A DNA stretch of 8,321 nt, taken from contig WSZW01000110.1 in NCBI GenBank assembly GCA_013139905.1, positions 1 through 8,321 on the forward strand. The letters run 5' to 3'. Position 1 is the first letter of the stretch. Each line of letters starts with the position of its first letter. A model generated the notes under the pieces. That model saw only the letters and a program-made list of their open reading frames with translations, did no database searches and was not told where the DNA came from. Of the stretch, positions 1-6,029 are shown piece after piece. Made by a program: the position numbers and the translations under genes. The DNA comes from an archaeon. Lineage in GTDB: Archaea > EX4484-52 > B79-G9.

Positions 1-594
1 TACATAAACGGCGTGGAATCTGCAACAGCGGATTATTCAACCGCAATTGCGGCAAACACAGACAATCTTTTGATTGGAAATGGATTTAAAGGAACAATGG
101 ATGAAGTAAGGATATACAACAGGGCATTGCCTCAATCAGAAATCGCATCAACTTACAGCACTGCAGATTTGAGTACAGAGACTGAAAACCCGAAAGTTTC
201 ATTCAACGGAAACCCGACAGTAAACTATTCTGAAACTTTGGCGAACGGAGTATCAACAACTATAACCGTCGCCGCAGGAAACTTTACTGTCGGCGAGAAT
301 AACATCACAATCTACACTGATGCCGGTGTTGTTGATTACGCAATTAGTATGAATGGGCTTTCTGCAATTGTGTCAAACACTGGCATGAATAATGTGACTG
401 TAAAACAAGTTGTTGCGTTTAAGAGTGATGGTTCTAATTGTATTTTGCCACATAATGAAACAACGTATGATATTGGTGATTTCTTTAGTGTTTCCGGTTG
501 TGCGATGTCTTGCGATGAGTTTTTAGGTATTAAAGCATATACGGACTGCACCGGCGTTTTTGGCGAGTTTAGCAGACGCCCAAGTGGTTGTTAG
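1..594 (+). CDS. LamG-domain surface/secreted protein, C-terminal part (5' end outside window)
   Basis: The reading frame is open from base 1 and the first visible residues (YINGVES) already lie inside a domain, so the gene starts upstream; the GTG at 13 is not the real start. Visible residues 1-50 are the end of a concanavalin A-like LamG domain, with the hallmark GTMDEVRIYNRALPQSEI. Residues about 65-110 look like a small beta-sandwich (Ig-like) linker domain. The last ~65 residues hold five cysteines (147, 167, 171, 183, 197 of the visible part), the final one being the last residue, and no C-terminal membrane anchor follows. Sequons NFT, NIT, NVT and NET suggest N-glycosylation outside the cell. 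LamG domains usually bind carbohydrate or mediate adhesion; the actual ligand is unknown. Codons are rich in A and C up to about 320 and become T/G-rich afterwards. Confidence 0.85.
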   Translation, partial: YINGVESATADYSTAIAANTDNLLIGNGFKGTMDEVRIYNRALPQSEIASTYSTADLSTETENPKVSFNGNPTVNYSETLANGVSTTITVAAGNFTVGENNITIYTDAGVVDYAISMNGLSAIVSNTGMNNVTVKQVVAFKSDGSNCILPHNETTYDIGDFFSVSGCAMSCDEFLGIKAYTDCTGVFGEFSRRPSGC

Positions 595-622
595 AATATA
601 ATTGTTAATGGTGATGAAATTT

Positions 623-1033
623 ATGGATAATAAATATTTAGAAAATGTAACTATAATTAAGATTGTGGATGCAGATATACAGAATAGAACTGCAAATATA
701 GTTGTTAAAATTAAAAATATGAATTTGACTTGTTTTTCAAATTCTGATTCTGATAAATTTTGGGGGAGAGAGAAAATAAATTTTTCTTTGATGACTACCT
801 ATTATAAATAAATAAAAACGTTAAAAAAAGAAATAAAAACATCAATTAAATATGATTCTGATTGTATTTTGAATGGTAAAATTGTTGATATTGTTTTATT
901 AGATCAATTAGATTATAAATATGTAATTATTGATTGTGGTATTTTTGTTCGAATTGAAATCGTAAAAAATTCAGATTTAAAAATAAATGATTATGTTTAT
1001 GCTGAAGGAAGATTAGATATTAAAAAAATATAA
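623..1033 (+). pseudogene. Small OB-fold-like protein gene interrupted by one in-frame TAA
   Basis: One frame runs from ATG 623 to TAA 1031-1033 and is broken only by TAA at 809-811. The start at 623 is chosen because GGTGAT (610-615) sits just ahead of it; TTG 602 and ATG 608/614 are upstream of or inside that site. Before the stop there are 62 codons (MDNKYLENVTIIKIVDADI...), predicted as beta strands. After it come 73 sense codons with a coherent beta pattern: LNGKIVDIVLL, YVIIDCGIFVRIEIV, then INDYVYAEGRLDI. This strand-glycine layout resembles a small OB-fold nucleic-acid-binding domain, which is inference from pattern only. The two halves complement each other as one protein of about 136 residues, so a nonsense mutation is the simplest reading. 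A TTG at 869 could restart translation but has no Shine-Dalgarno site. An assembly or sequencing error is also possible. Confidence 0.6.
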
Positions 1034-1052
1034 ATTTATATAATATTTTAAT

Positions 1053-1145
1053 TTGGTCGTTTGGACTTGTATTGAATTTGGAATTTATTTGATTTCTGGT
1101 ATATCATTTGCAACTGGTTTGATTCTTTTGTATTTTAAGAAATGA
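1053..1145 (+). CDS. Possible 30-aa single-pass membrane micro-ORF or gene remnant
   Basis: A frame opened by the stop at 1041-1043 and closed by TGA 1143-1145 encodes, from TTG 1053, about 30 residues: VVWTCIEFGIYLISGISF, then ATGLILLYFKK. That is a clear transmembrane helix with a basic KK end, the typical look of a small membrane protein or of the last helix of a larger one. There is no ATG, no Shine-Dalgarno site, and it lies directly behind an interrupted gene. It may be a decayed C-terminus rather than a working gene. No family is recognised. Confidence 0.2.
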   Translation: MVVWTCIEFGIYLISGISFATGLILLYFKK

Positions 1146-1164
1146 ATATTTGTTATATATAATA

Positions 1165-1198
1165 AGAAAAAATTTGCGAAGGAAAAAAAATCTTCGCA
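1165..1198 (-). terminator. Hairpin plus U-tract terminator of the minus-strand block
   Basis: TGCGAAG (1175-1181) and CTTCGCA (1192-1198) form a 7-bp stem around a 10-nt loop. Read on the minus strand, the stem is followed by AAATTTTTTC (1165-1174), giving the stem plus U-run arrangement of a factor-independent terminator. It begins 57 nt past the stop codon of the 55-aa zinc-ribbon gene. On the + strand no U-run follows, so it serves the minus strand. Confidence 0.55.
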
Positions 1199-1254
1199 TA
1201 TATAAATTATGTTACTTTTTGATTATTAAATTATAAATTAATTATGAATCGAAT

Positions 1255-1422
1255 TTAGAATTTTCTGTGTTTTTGATAACATTCTCTGCAGTAAACCGGT
1301 CTGTCTCCTGCTGGTTTGAAAGGTACTTCTGTTTCTTGTTTACAGTCAGCGCAAATTGCTTTGTGCATTTCTCTTGGTCCGCCAAAGTTGCCGCCATCTC
1401 GTCTGTTCTCGTTAAAAGCCAT
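1255..1422 (-). CDS. 55-aa zinc-ribbon protein (CxxC...CxxC)
   Basis: The translation from ATG 1422 is MAFNENRRDGGNFGGPREMH, then KAICADCKQETEVPFKPAGD, then RPVYCRECYQKHRKF. The start is supported by AGGTGA (1426-1431 on the minus strand), a few nt before the ATG. Two CxxC pairs (C24-C27 and C45-C48) make a treble-clef/zinc-ribbon metal site with a conserved-looking VPFKP-GDRPVYCREC core. The N-terminus is a flexible Arg/Gly-rich tail. Tiny proteins with this core are widespread in candidate-phylum bacteria and DPANN-type archaea and are annotated only as zinc-binding; a nucleic-acid-binding or ribosome-associated role is possible but unproven. The gene lies in a frame opposite longer spurious ORFs, so automated calling could miss it. 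Use of AGA, GCA, AAC and TTC codons fits a well-expressed gene, and also fits the strand bias of the window. Confidence 0.85.
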   Translation of the reverse strand: MAFNENRRDGGNFGGPREMHKAICADCKQETEVPFKPAGDRPVYCRECYQKHRKF

Positions 1423-1575
1423 GATTTCACCTGTTGGTTTAATAGATATATGAGTTATTTCCGTTATTTAATATTTAGAAATAGAAATTCTCTTTATACT
1501 AATCATGTATATGTTCTTATAACTTTATAAAGACGTTTTGTATTTTTAATATAATTTTTGGTTTTGTGGGTATTT

Positions 1576-1782
1576 TTAAGTTATGGTATTTGTTATTATT
1601 AGTAAAAATCCTATTATGATTCCGCCTATGATTTGTATCCATATATCTAAATTCCAATAGGCGAGTAATGTCATGATGAAAAATATGAGTGAGAAATGTA
1701 TTGATAGGCTGGTTGGAATTCTACATCCGTGCCATAGTAATCCAATTCCGATTGCTAACCATATGAAAAAAAGATAATGCAT
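1576..1782 (-). CDS. Hypothetical 68-aa membrane protein
   Basis: Starts at ATG 1782 with a GGTGT Shine-Dalgarno-like site (1787-1791 on the minus strand) 4 nt before it. An AT-rich TATA-like stretch (1807-1816) lies about 24 nt further upstream. The protein is almost entirely hydrophobic, with helices at about residues 3-16, 27-44 and 48-64. A short HGCRIPTS loop carries its only cysteine, and the helices are separated by NLD-type turns. It lies downstream of the EamA transporter in the same direction, 97 nt away. I recognise no family; it could be a small transport accessory or an orphan membrane protein. Confidence 0.6.
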   Translation of the reverse strand: MHYLFFIWLAIGIGLLWHGCRIPTSLSIHFSLIFFIMTLLAYWNLDIWIQIIGGIIIGFLLIITNTIT

Positions 1783-1879
1783 AAAAACACCTAATATTGC
1801 TTAGGGTTTTATATTTGAATTTCTAAATTTAAATATTTGGTGGGGTTTTATGGGATTTTTTGATTTATTCGGTATTCTG

Positions 1880-2737
1880 TTATATTGTGATGAAATAAAT
1901 TCCTGCAAAAATGATAATTGTTCCTAAAATTCGTTTTATTGTGATTTTTTCTTTTAAAAATATGGTTGCTATTATTAAAATAAAGACTGATTGAAGCCCT
2001 GCTAAGGGATATACTTTTGAAGCTTTTCCAATTGAAAGTGCGAAAAATATGAGGAATGTAGCGCTTGCACCAAAAAATGAGGATAATGCAATTTTTGGTA
2101 TGTGTTTTTTAAATTCGTTGTGAAATGACAAACTTTCTTTTTTTGTGATTACAAGATAACTGACAAGAAATAAAGTTGTTGAAAAATACATAGTTATTGC
2201 AATATTTATTGGTTTTATTTCTGTTAGGGTCGTTTTAATTAAAAGTGAATAAATAACGGTAAATATGACCATTTTAATCATTAGATAAAATCCTTTATCA
2301 ATTTTCGGGTATTTTAGTCCGTTAGTGAGAAGCACAAGATAAATTCCTATTACAGTTAATATAATTCCAATATAATTTCCTAAATTGGCAGTTTCGCCTA
2401 AAAATATGATGGATCCGATAAATATTAGTAATGTTGTGGATGCGTTTGAAAAGGGCATTACTTCTTCAACGTCGGTAATTTCTAATGATTCAAAATAAAG
2501 TATTCCTGCGGCTGCATAAAGACTGCCTAAAATCAAAGACCAGAGGATTAAACTTGAGGTTATTTCTATGTTGAAAAATAAGAGTCCTATGGTGAGTAAT
2601 ATAACCCCATCTAAAAACATTTTTAGCGCATTTGTTTTTATGGCTCCGTATTTATGATTCATCATGTATTTGTCTATTGATGTAGATATTGCTGATGATG
2701 CGAATCCTAATATTCCGATAATGAGCCAAAGTTCCAT
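1880..2737 (-). CDS. EamA/DMT-family transporter, 10 transmembrane helices
   Basis: 285 residues, the usual length for the drug/metabolite transporter superfamily. There are two homologous five-helix halves (about 1-137 and 150-285). Each ends with the family's repeated pattern: IIFLGETANLGNYIGIILTVIGIYLV in the first half corresponds to TIFLKEKITIKRILGTIIIF in the second. The second half also has the characteristic VYPLAGLQSVF stretch before its penultimate helix. Such proteins sit in the cytoplasmic membrane and export or import small metabolites (amino acids, nucleotide sugars, drugs); the substrate cannot be told from sequence. ATG 2737 has no Shine-Dalgarno site, and a TATA-like CTTTTATAG lies about 25 nt before it, so the mRNA may be leaderless. 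It is 38 nt behind the glycosyltransferase gene and may also be read through from it. Confidence 0.88.
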   Translation of the reverse strand: MELWLIIGILGFASSAISTSIDKYMMNHKYGAIKTNALKMFLDGVILLTIGLLFFNIEITSSLILWSLILGSLYAAAGILYFESLEITDVEEVMPFSNASTTLLIFIGSIIFLGETANLGNYIGIILTVIGIYLVLLTNGLKYPKIDKGFYLMIKMVIFTVIYSLLIKTTLTEIKPINIAITMYFSTTLFLVSYLVITKKESLSFHNEFKKHIPKIALSSFFGASATFLIFFALSIGKASKVYPLAGLQSVFILIIATIFLKEKITIKRILGTIIIFAGIYFITI

Positions 2738-2759
2738 ATAGTTATTGTTTTTTTGATGG

Positions 2760-2770
2760 CTATAAAAGTA
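2760..2770 (-). promoter_or_regulatory. Possible TATA box for the EamA transporter
   Basis: On the minus strand CTTTTATAG (within 2760-2770) resembles an archaeal TATA box. Its centre is about 25-28 nt from ATG 2737, so transcription would start at or next to the start codon. The missing Shine-Dalgarno site fits a leaderless message. The genome is AT-rich, so this could be chance. Confidence 0.35.
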
Positions 2771-2775
2771 TATGT

Positions 2776-3906
2776 TTATTGTTTGTTTTTTATTTCGTTG
2801 ATGATTTTGTCTGTTGTAATGTTCCAGAAATTAGTTTTTTCTATTTTATTTTTTAGTTCTTTTGCTTTTGTTTCGTGAATTTTTGGATTTTCAAGAACGT
2901 TTATTATTTTTTCGCTTAGTGATTTTGAATTTTGTGGTTCTATTATTGATATTAGGTTTGATGGAAATAGTTCTATTGCGCCTGTGTTTTTTGTTGCGAT
3001 AATTGGGCATTTAAAATATGCTGCGTCTAGGATTGTGATTCCGAATGGTTCGTATATGGATGGTGATACAAAAATGGATGCGGATGTGTATAGTTCTATT
3101 AGTTTTTCATTTGGTATGAAACCTAGGAATTTAAAATTATTAGAAACACATAGTGTGTGGGCGAAATTTTGAAGTGATTGTTTTAATTCGCCTTTGCCTG
3201 CGATTATGAATTTTGTTTCGGGGTATTTTTTTATTATTTTTTTTGATGCTAATATTAGGTATTCTACGCCTTTTTGAGCTGTTAGGCGTCCGATATATAG
3301 TATTGTTGGTGTTTTTGTGGGGGTTCTTATGGTTTTATTTGTTGTGAATGTTGTAAATGATGAGCCGTTATAGATTAATTTTGTGTTTTGATGGTATTTT
3401 TTTAATATTTCTTTTTGCATGTATTTGCTTACGGTAAATACTATGTCGGCGTTTAATATTCCTTTTTTTTCTAGGTTTTCAATTTCGCTTTTTTTGATGT
3501 TTGTATTTTCTAATGAGCGCATATATTCTAGTGAATGTACTGTGTGGATCCATAAATTCGTTTTAGTTTTAAGTTTGCTTGCAGCGTTAATTCCTATCCA
3601 ATCGTGAGATAGTATTATATCAAAATTGATGTTTTTAATGTGGTTTATTATTTGGTTGTTGTAGTTTTCAATTAGTTTTAGAAAATCCGTGTTATTTTTT
3701 GATTTATTTGGTGCTGTGGGGATTGATATGTATGTTATATTTTCGTTGATTGTTTCTTTAATTGTTTGGTTTGTTTGTGATTCGTGGATGAAAACAGATA
3801 TATGGTGTCCTTTTGATGCGAGGTTTTTTGCAATATTGTGGATGTGTATATCCATGCCGCCGGAAATATTTGTGTTATTGTTCCAGCCAATGATTAATAT
3901 GTTCAT
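2776..3906 (-). CDS. GT4-family glycosyltransferase (glycogen-synthase-like)
   Basis: 376 residues with the two Rossmann halves of a GT-B enzyme. N-terminal half: MNILIIGWNN, then the acceptor-side glycine loop SGGMDIHIHNIAKNLASKGH (GG 16-17), and HDW at 101-103, typical of glycogen-synthase-like members. The GT4 donor-binding half begins at about 201 with ILYIGRLTAQKG (R207, K212), followed by FIIAGKGE and the EPFGITILDAA segment near 286-296. In GT4 enzymes the last segment is the EX7E motif; here it is E286-x7-D294, with aspartate as second acid. It should transfer a sugar from a nucleotide-sugar donor to a glycan or lipid at the membrane or in the cytosol; donor and acceptor are unknown. 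There is no Shine-Dalgarno site before ATG 3906. Transcription probably starts from the dyad at 3959-3983. The protein is very rich in Asn, Lys and Ile, matching the strand bias of the window. Confidence 0.88.
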   Translation of the reverse strand: MNILIIGWNNNTNISGGMDIHIHNIAKNLASKGHHISVFIHESQTNQTIKETINENITYISIPTAPNKSKNNTDFLKLIENYNNQIINHIKNINFDIILSHDWIGINAASKLKTKTNLWIHTVHSLEYMRSLENTNIKKSEIENLEKKGILNADIVFTVSKYMQKEILKKYHQNTKLIYNGSSFTTFTTNKTIRTPTKTPTILYIGRLTAQKGVEYLILASKKIIKKYPETKFIIAGKGELKQSLQNFAHTLCVSNNFKFLGFIPNEKLIELYTSASIFVSPSIYEPFGITILDAAYFKCPIIATKNTGAIELFPSNLISIIEPQNSKSLSEKIINVLENPKIHETKAKELKNKIEKTNFWNITTDKIINEIKNKQ

Positions 3907-3958
3907 AGTATTTATGTATTGAATTAATTACTTTAAAGGTATTTTATTGTAGGAACTA

Positions 3959-3983
3959 TTATATAGTAAAAATTACTATATAA
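3959..3983. promoter_or_regulatory. Divergent promoter: perfect 25-bp dyad with two back-to-back TATA-like boxes
   Basis: TTATATAGTAA (3959-3969), AAA, then TTACTATATAA (3973-3983): 11-bp arms with no mismatch around a 3-bp centre. Each arm ends outward in CTATATAA, a good archaeal TATA box. Rightward, the expected start about 24 nt on is near 4004, just at the AGGTGAT site of the winged-helix gene. Leftward it is near 3939, giving a leader of about 33 nt for the glycosyltransferase. The dyad is also a plausible operator, as the first rightward gene is a winged-helix protein. Confidence 0.6.
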
Positions 3984-4015
3984 GTTATGTTTATTTTTAT
4001 TTTAGGTGATTTGTA

Positions 4016-4222
4016 GTGGATATAGAAGTAATGATTGGAAAAAATGCAGGAGTTGTTTGGGATTCGCTTGAAGTTTTAGGTGAAAATACGGCGATTCGTA
4101 TTGCGAAAAATACTAAATTAAAATTAAATGATGTTTATGCTGCGTTAGGTTGGCTTGGGCGAGAGGGTAAGATATTTGCGTTTAAGAAAAACTCGCGGGT
4201 GTTGTATCGTTTGAATGTGTGA
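4016..4222 (+). CDS. DUF2582-type winged helix-turn-helix protein
   Basis: 68 residues, starting at GTG 4016 behind AGGTGAT (4004-4010); a later ATG (4031) lacks such a site. The sequence IGKNAGVVWDSLEVLGENTA, then IRIAKNTKLKLNDVYAALGW, then LGREGKIFAFKKNSRVLYRL has the layout of a minimal winged helix: helix 1 (11-20), helices 2-3 with recognition helix LNDVYAALGWLGREG (37-51), and a beta wing (52-67). It matches what I know of the DUF2582 family, small stand-alone wHTH proteins in archaea and some bacteria whose role is not established. With a dyad promoter directly upstream it may bind DNA there, controlling itself and the divergent glycosyltransferase; that is inference. The 87-aa gene starts 21 nt after its stop and is likely co-transcribed. 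Confidence 0.8.
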   Translation: MDIEVMIGKNAGVVWDSLEVLGENTAIRIAKNTKLKLNDVYAALGWLGREGKIFAFKKNSRVLYRLNV

Positions 4223-4243
4223 GTATTTTTAAAGTGATTTGTT

Positions 4244-4507
4244 ATGATTTTTGATGTATGGTTATCTTTGAAAAAGGGTCAGGAAATAGAATTGTTATTA
4301 AAGACTAGTTTAAGACCTCGTGTGGTTCTTCGAAAACTTGTAAAAAAAGATCATATGGGGCATCAAAGAACTTATGAACTTGATGATGGTACAAAAATAG
4401 ATATTAAAATTGGGGATTTGATTACAAAGAAATCTAAAATACGTATTGAAAATGATGATGAAATTTGTGTGGATGTGATTAAAGGAGAATTAGGGATTAA
4501 TTTGTAG
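4244..4507 (+). CDS. Hypothetical 87-aa beta-rich protein
   Basis: Starts at ATG 4244, with GTGAT (4234-4238) as Shine-Dalgarno site. No family recognised. The predicted pattern is mostly beta strands: EIELLLK, RVVLRKLV, RTYELDDGTKIDIKI, KIRIEN, ICVDVI. A basic stretch lies in the first half (KTSLRPRVVLRKLVKKDHMGHQR) and acidic residues in the second. There are no membrane helices and only one cysteine, so no metal site. A compact beta barrel that binds RNA, DNA or another polyanion would fit but is speculation. It sits 21 nt behind the winged-helix gene, so the two probably form a small operon. A run of eight T (4539-4546) follows about 30 nt after its stop. Confidence 0.65.
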   Translation: MIFDVWLSLKKGQEIELLLKTSLRPRVVLRKLVKKDHMGHQRTYELDDGTKIDIKIGDLITKKSKIRIENDDEICVDVIKGELGINL

Positions 4508-4538
4508 GTTTATTTGTTTTATTATTTTGGTTTTATTG

Positions 4539-4546
4539 TTTTTTTT
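4539..4546 (+). terminator. U-tract terminator candidate
   Basis: TTTTTTTT at 4539-4546 lies in a T-rich stretch (4508-4560) behind the two-gene unit and before the pyrB promoter. Archaeal RNA polymerase can stop on U-runs without a hairpin; no stem is visible here. Confidence 0.35.
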
Positions 4547-4582
4547 AATTATTTGATTTTTTGTGATTTTTTACGTGTTTTA

Positions 4583-4596
4583 TTTTTAAATATAAT
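4583..4596 (+). promoter_or_regulatory. TATA box of the pyrB-pyrI-HAD operon
   Basis: TTTTTAAATATAAT with its centre near 4590. The expected transcript start about 25 nt on is near 4615, which is downstream of ATG 4606 and just before ATG 4621. This argues for a nearly leaderless message and for 4621 as the real pyrB start. No Shine-Dalgarno site precedes either ATG. Confidence 0.5.
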
Positions 4597-4620
4597 CTTC
4601 CAATAATGTATTTAGATTAT

Positions 4621-5559
4621 ATGACTTTAATTGATTTACAAAATTCGAATAAGGATTTAATTTCTGTTAGGGATTTTACTCGTGAAAAGATAGAATATAT
4701 ACTTTCAATTGTTAAAAAAATTGAGGCTATGCCTGAAAAACAGCAAAAATTAATTGCGAAAGGAAAAATTATTTCTTCTTTATTTTTTGAGCCGTCAACT
4801 AGAACAAAATTATCATTTGAATCTGCGGCTTATTCTCTTGGATGTTCTGTTATTGGATTTTCCGGCACTTCCGGCACTTCTGTAAAGAAAGGAGAGACGT
4901 TATCTGATACTATTCGTATGGCATCCGCATATTCTGATTTGATTGTGATGCGTCATCCACTTGAAGGTGCTGCTAAAAAAGCGTCGGAAGTTTCAGATGT
5001 TCCGGTTATTAATGGCGGGGATGGTTCGAACCAACATCCTACACAAACACTTTTAGATTTATATACTATATATAAGCATAAAGGAACTCTTGATGGTCTT
5101 ACTGTGACGCTTGCGGGGGATTTAAAGTATGGTCGAACTGTTCATAGTCTTGCACACGCATTATCATTATTTAATAATAATAAAATTTTGTTAGTGTCTC
5201 CGGATATTCTTGAGATGCCGGATGATATTTTAAATGAAATTGGTGGACGTGTGACAATTCAAAAAACATCGCTTGTAGATGCCATAAAAGAATCAGATAT
5301 ATTGTATATGACGCGGATACAAAAAGAGCGATTTTCAGATCTTCAGGAATATGAGCAGGTTAAAGGATTTTATATTTTAACTAAAAAGATGCTTGCGGAT
5401 GCGAAAAGTGATTTGAAAGTTATGCATCCATTACCGCGTGTTAATGAGATTGCAGTGGATGTTGATGATACTAAGCATGCTATTTATTTTGAACAGGCTA
5501 AAAACGGTGTTCCAACGCGGATGGCGCTTATAGCATTGCTTTTGGGGGTAATTAAATGA
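4621..5559 (+). CDS. pyrB: Aspartate transcarbamoylase catalytic subunit
   Basis: Carbamoyl phosphate + L-aspartate gives N-carbamoyl-aspartate, the committed step of pyrimidine synthesis, in the cytosol. All landmark residues are present, counting from ATG 4621: carbamoyl-phosphate loop S59-T60-R61-T62, the mobile loop lysine in SVKKGETL (89-90), R111 in RHPLEG, H139 and Q142 in NQHPTQ, R172 in KYGRTVHS, R232 in TRIQKER, and HPLPR (269-273). Length is 312 residues against about 300-310 in the family. ATG 4606 would add five residues (MYLDY) but lies upstream of the transcript start predicted from the TATA box, so 4621 is preferred. The last codons overlap the pyrI start by four bases (ATGA), so the two subunits are translationally coupled, as expected for a stoichiometric complex. 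Confidence 0.97.
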   Translation: MTLIDLQNSNKDLISVRDFTREKIEYILSIVKKIEAMPEKQQKLIAKGKIISSLFFEPSTRTKLSFESAAYSLGCSVIGFSGTSGTSVKKGETLSDTIRMASAYSDLIVMRHPLEGAAKKASEVSDVPVINGGDGSNQHPTQTLLDLYTIYKHKGTLDGLTVTLAGDLKYGRTVHSLAHALSLFNNNKILLVSPDILEMPDDILNEIGGRVTIQKTSLVDAIKESDILYMTRIQKERFSDLQEYEQVKGFYILTKKMLADAKSDLKVMHPLPRVNEIAVDVDDTKHAIYFEQAKNGVPTRMALIALLLGVIK

Positions 5560-6029
5560 TTACAGAACAAATGTCAAAAAAACTTACGATATCTAGTATT
5601 AATACTGGGATGGTTATAGATCATATTCCGGATAAACGTTCATTTAAGATTTCTTCAATACTTAATCTTTACAAATATGCTGGTTCTGTTGCAATAATTT
5701 CTTCTGCAAAAAGTAAAAGTATGGGATTTAAGGATATAATAAAATTAGAAGGGAAGCATTTGGATTTAGAAGAGATTGATAAGATTGCTCTTTTGGCGCC
5801 CGGTGCTACGATAAATATTATTGAAAATTCTAGGGTTATTTCAAAAAAGTTGTTATCTACGCCAATTAAAATAAATGGTTTGCTTAAATGTTTTAATCCT
5901 AATTGTATTACTAATCATGAAATCATAAAAACTAAATTTGTTACTGAAAGTACGAATCCTTATGTGATTCGATGTGTTTATTGTGAGAGGACATTTCAGG
6001 ATGATATTATAAGGCGTATGCTTGTATGA
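5556..6029 (+). CDS. pyrI: Aspartate transcarbamoylase regulatory subunit
   Basis: 157 residues, the normal size. The N-terminal allosteric domain (about 8-105) begins LTISSINTGMVIDHIPDKRS, the typical 'I..G.VIDHI..' entry where nucleotide effectors (ATP, CTP, UTP) bind in the known family. The C-terminal zinc domain has four cysteines at C112, C117, C140 and C143 (CFNPNC and CVYC), as in Escherichia coli PyrI, where they hold the structural zinc that contacts the catalytic subunit. The first ATG overlaps the end of pyrB; a second ATG (5571) would remove five residues and cannot be excluded. Its stop overlaps the next gene's start (ATGA 6026-6029). With PyrB it should build the allosteric holoenzyme. 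Confidence 0.96.
   Translation: MITEQMSKKLTISSINTGMVIDHIPDKRSFKISSILNLYKYAGSVAIISSAKSKSMGFKDIIKLEGKHLDLEEIDKIALLAPGATINIIENSRVISKKLLSTPIKINGLLKCFNPNCITNHEIIKTKFVTESTNPYVIRCVYCERTFQDDIIRRMLV

Noticed and set aside
1242..1530. Longer ORFs on both strands over the 55-aa zinc-ribbon gene
   Set aside because: They are other-frame shadows with no domain pattern or ribosome site. The CxxC gene at 1255-1422 explains the region.
1850..1927. 25-codon ORF (MGFFDLFGILLYCDE...) with GGTGGGG just upstream
   Set aside because: It overlaps the 3' end of the EamA gene on the other strand, and the nearby TATA-like sequence is too close to the ribosome site to give a leader containing it.
4861..4878. Tandem 9-bp repeat TCCGGCACT in pyrB
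   Set aside because: It encodes SGT-SGT in the mobile loop region, where the length agrees with the family (one residue shorter than in E. coli), so it is ordinary coding sequence rather than a recent insertion.
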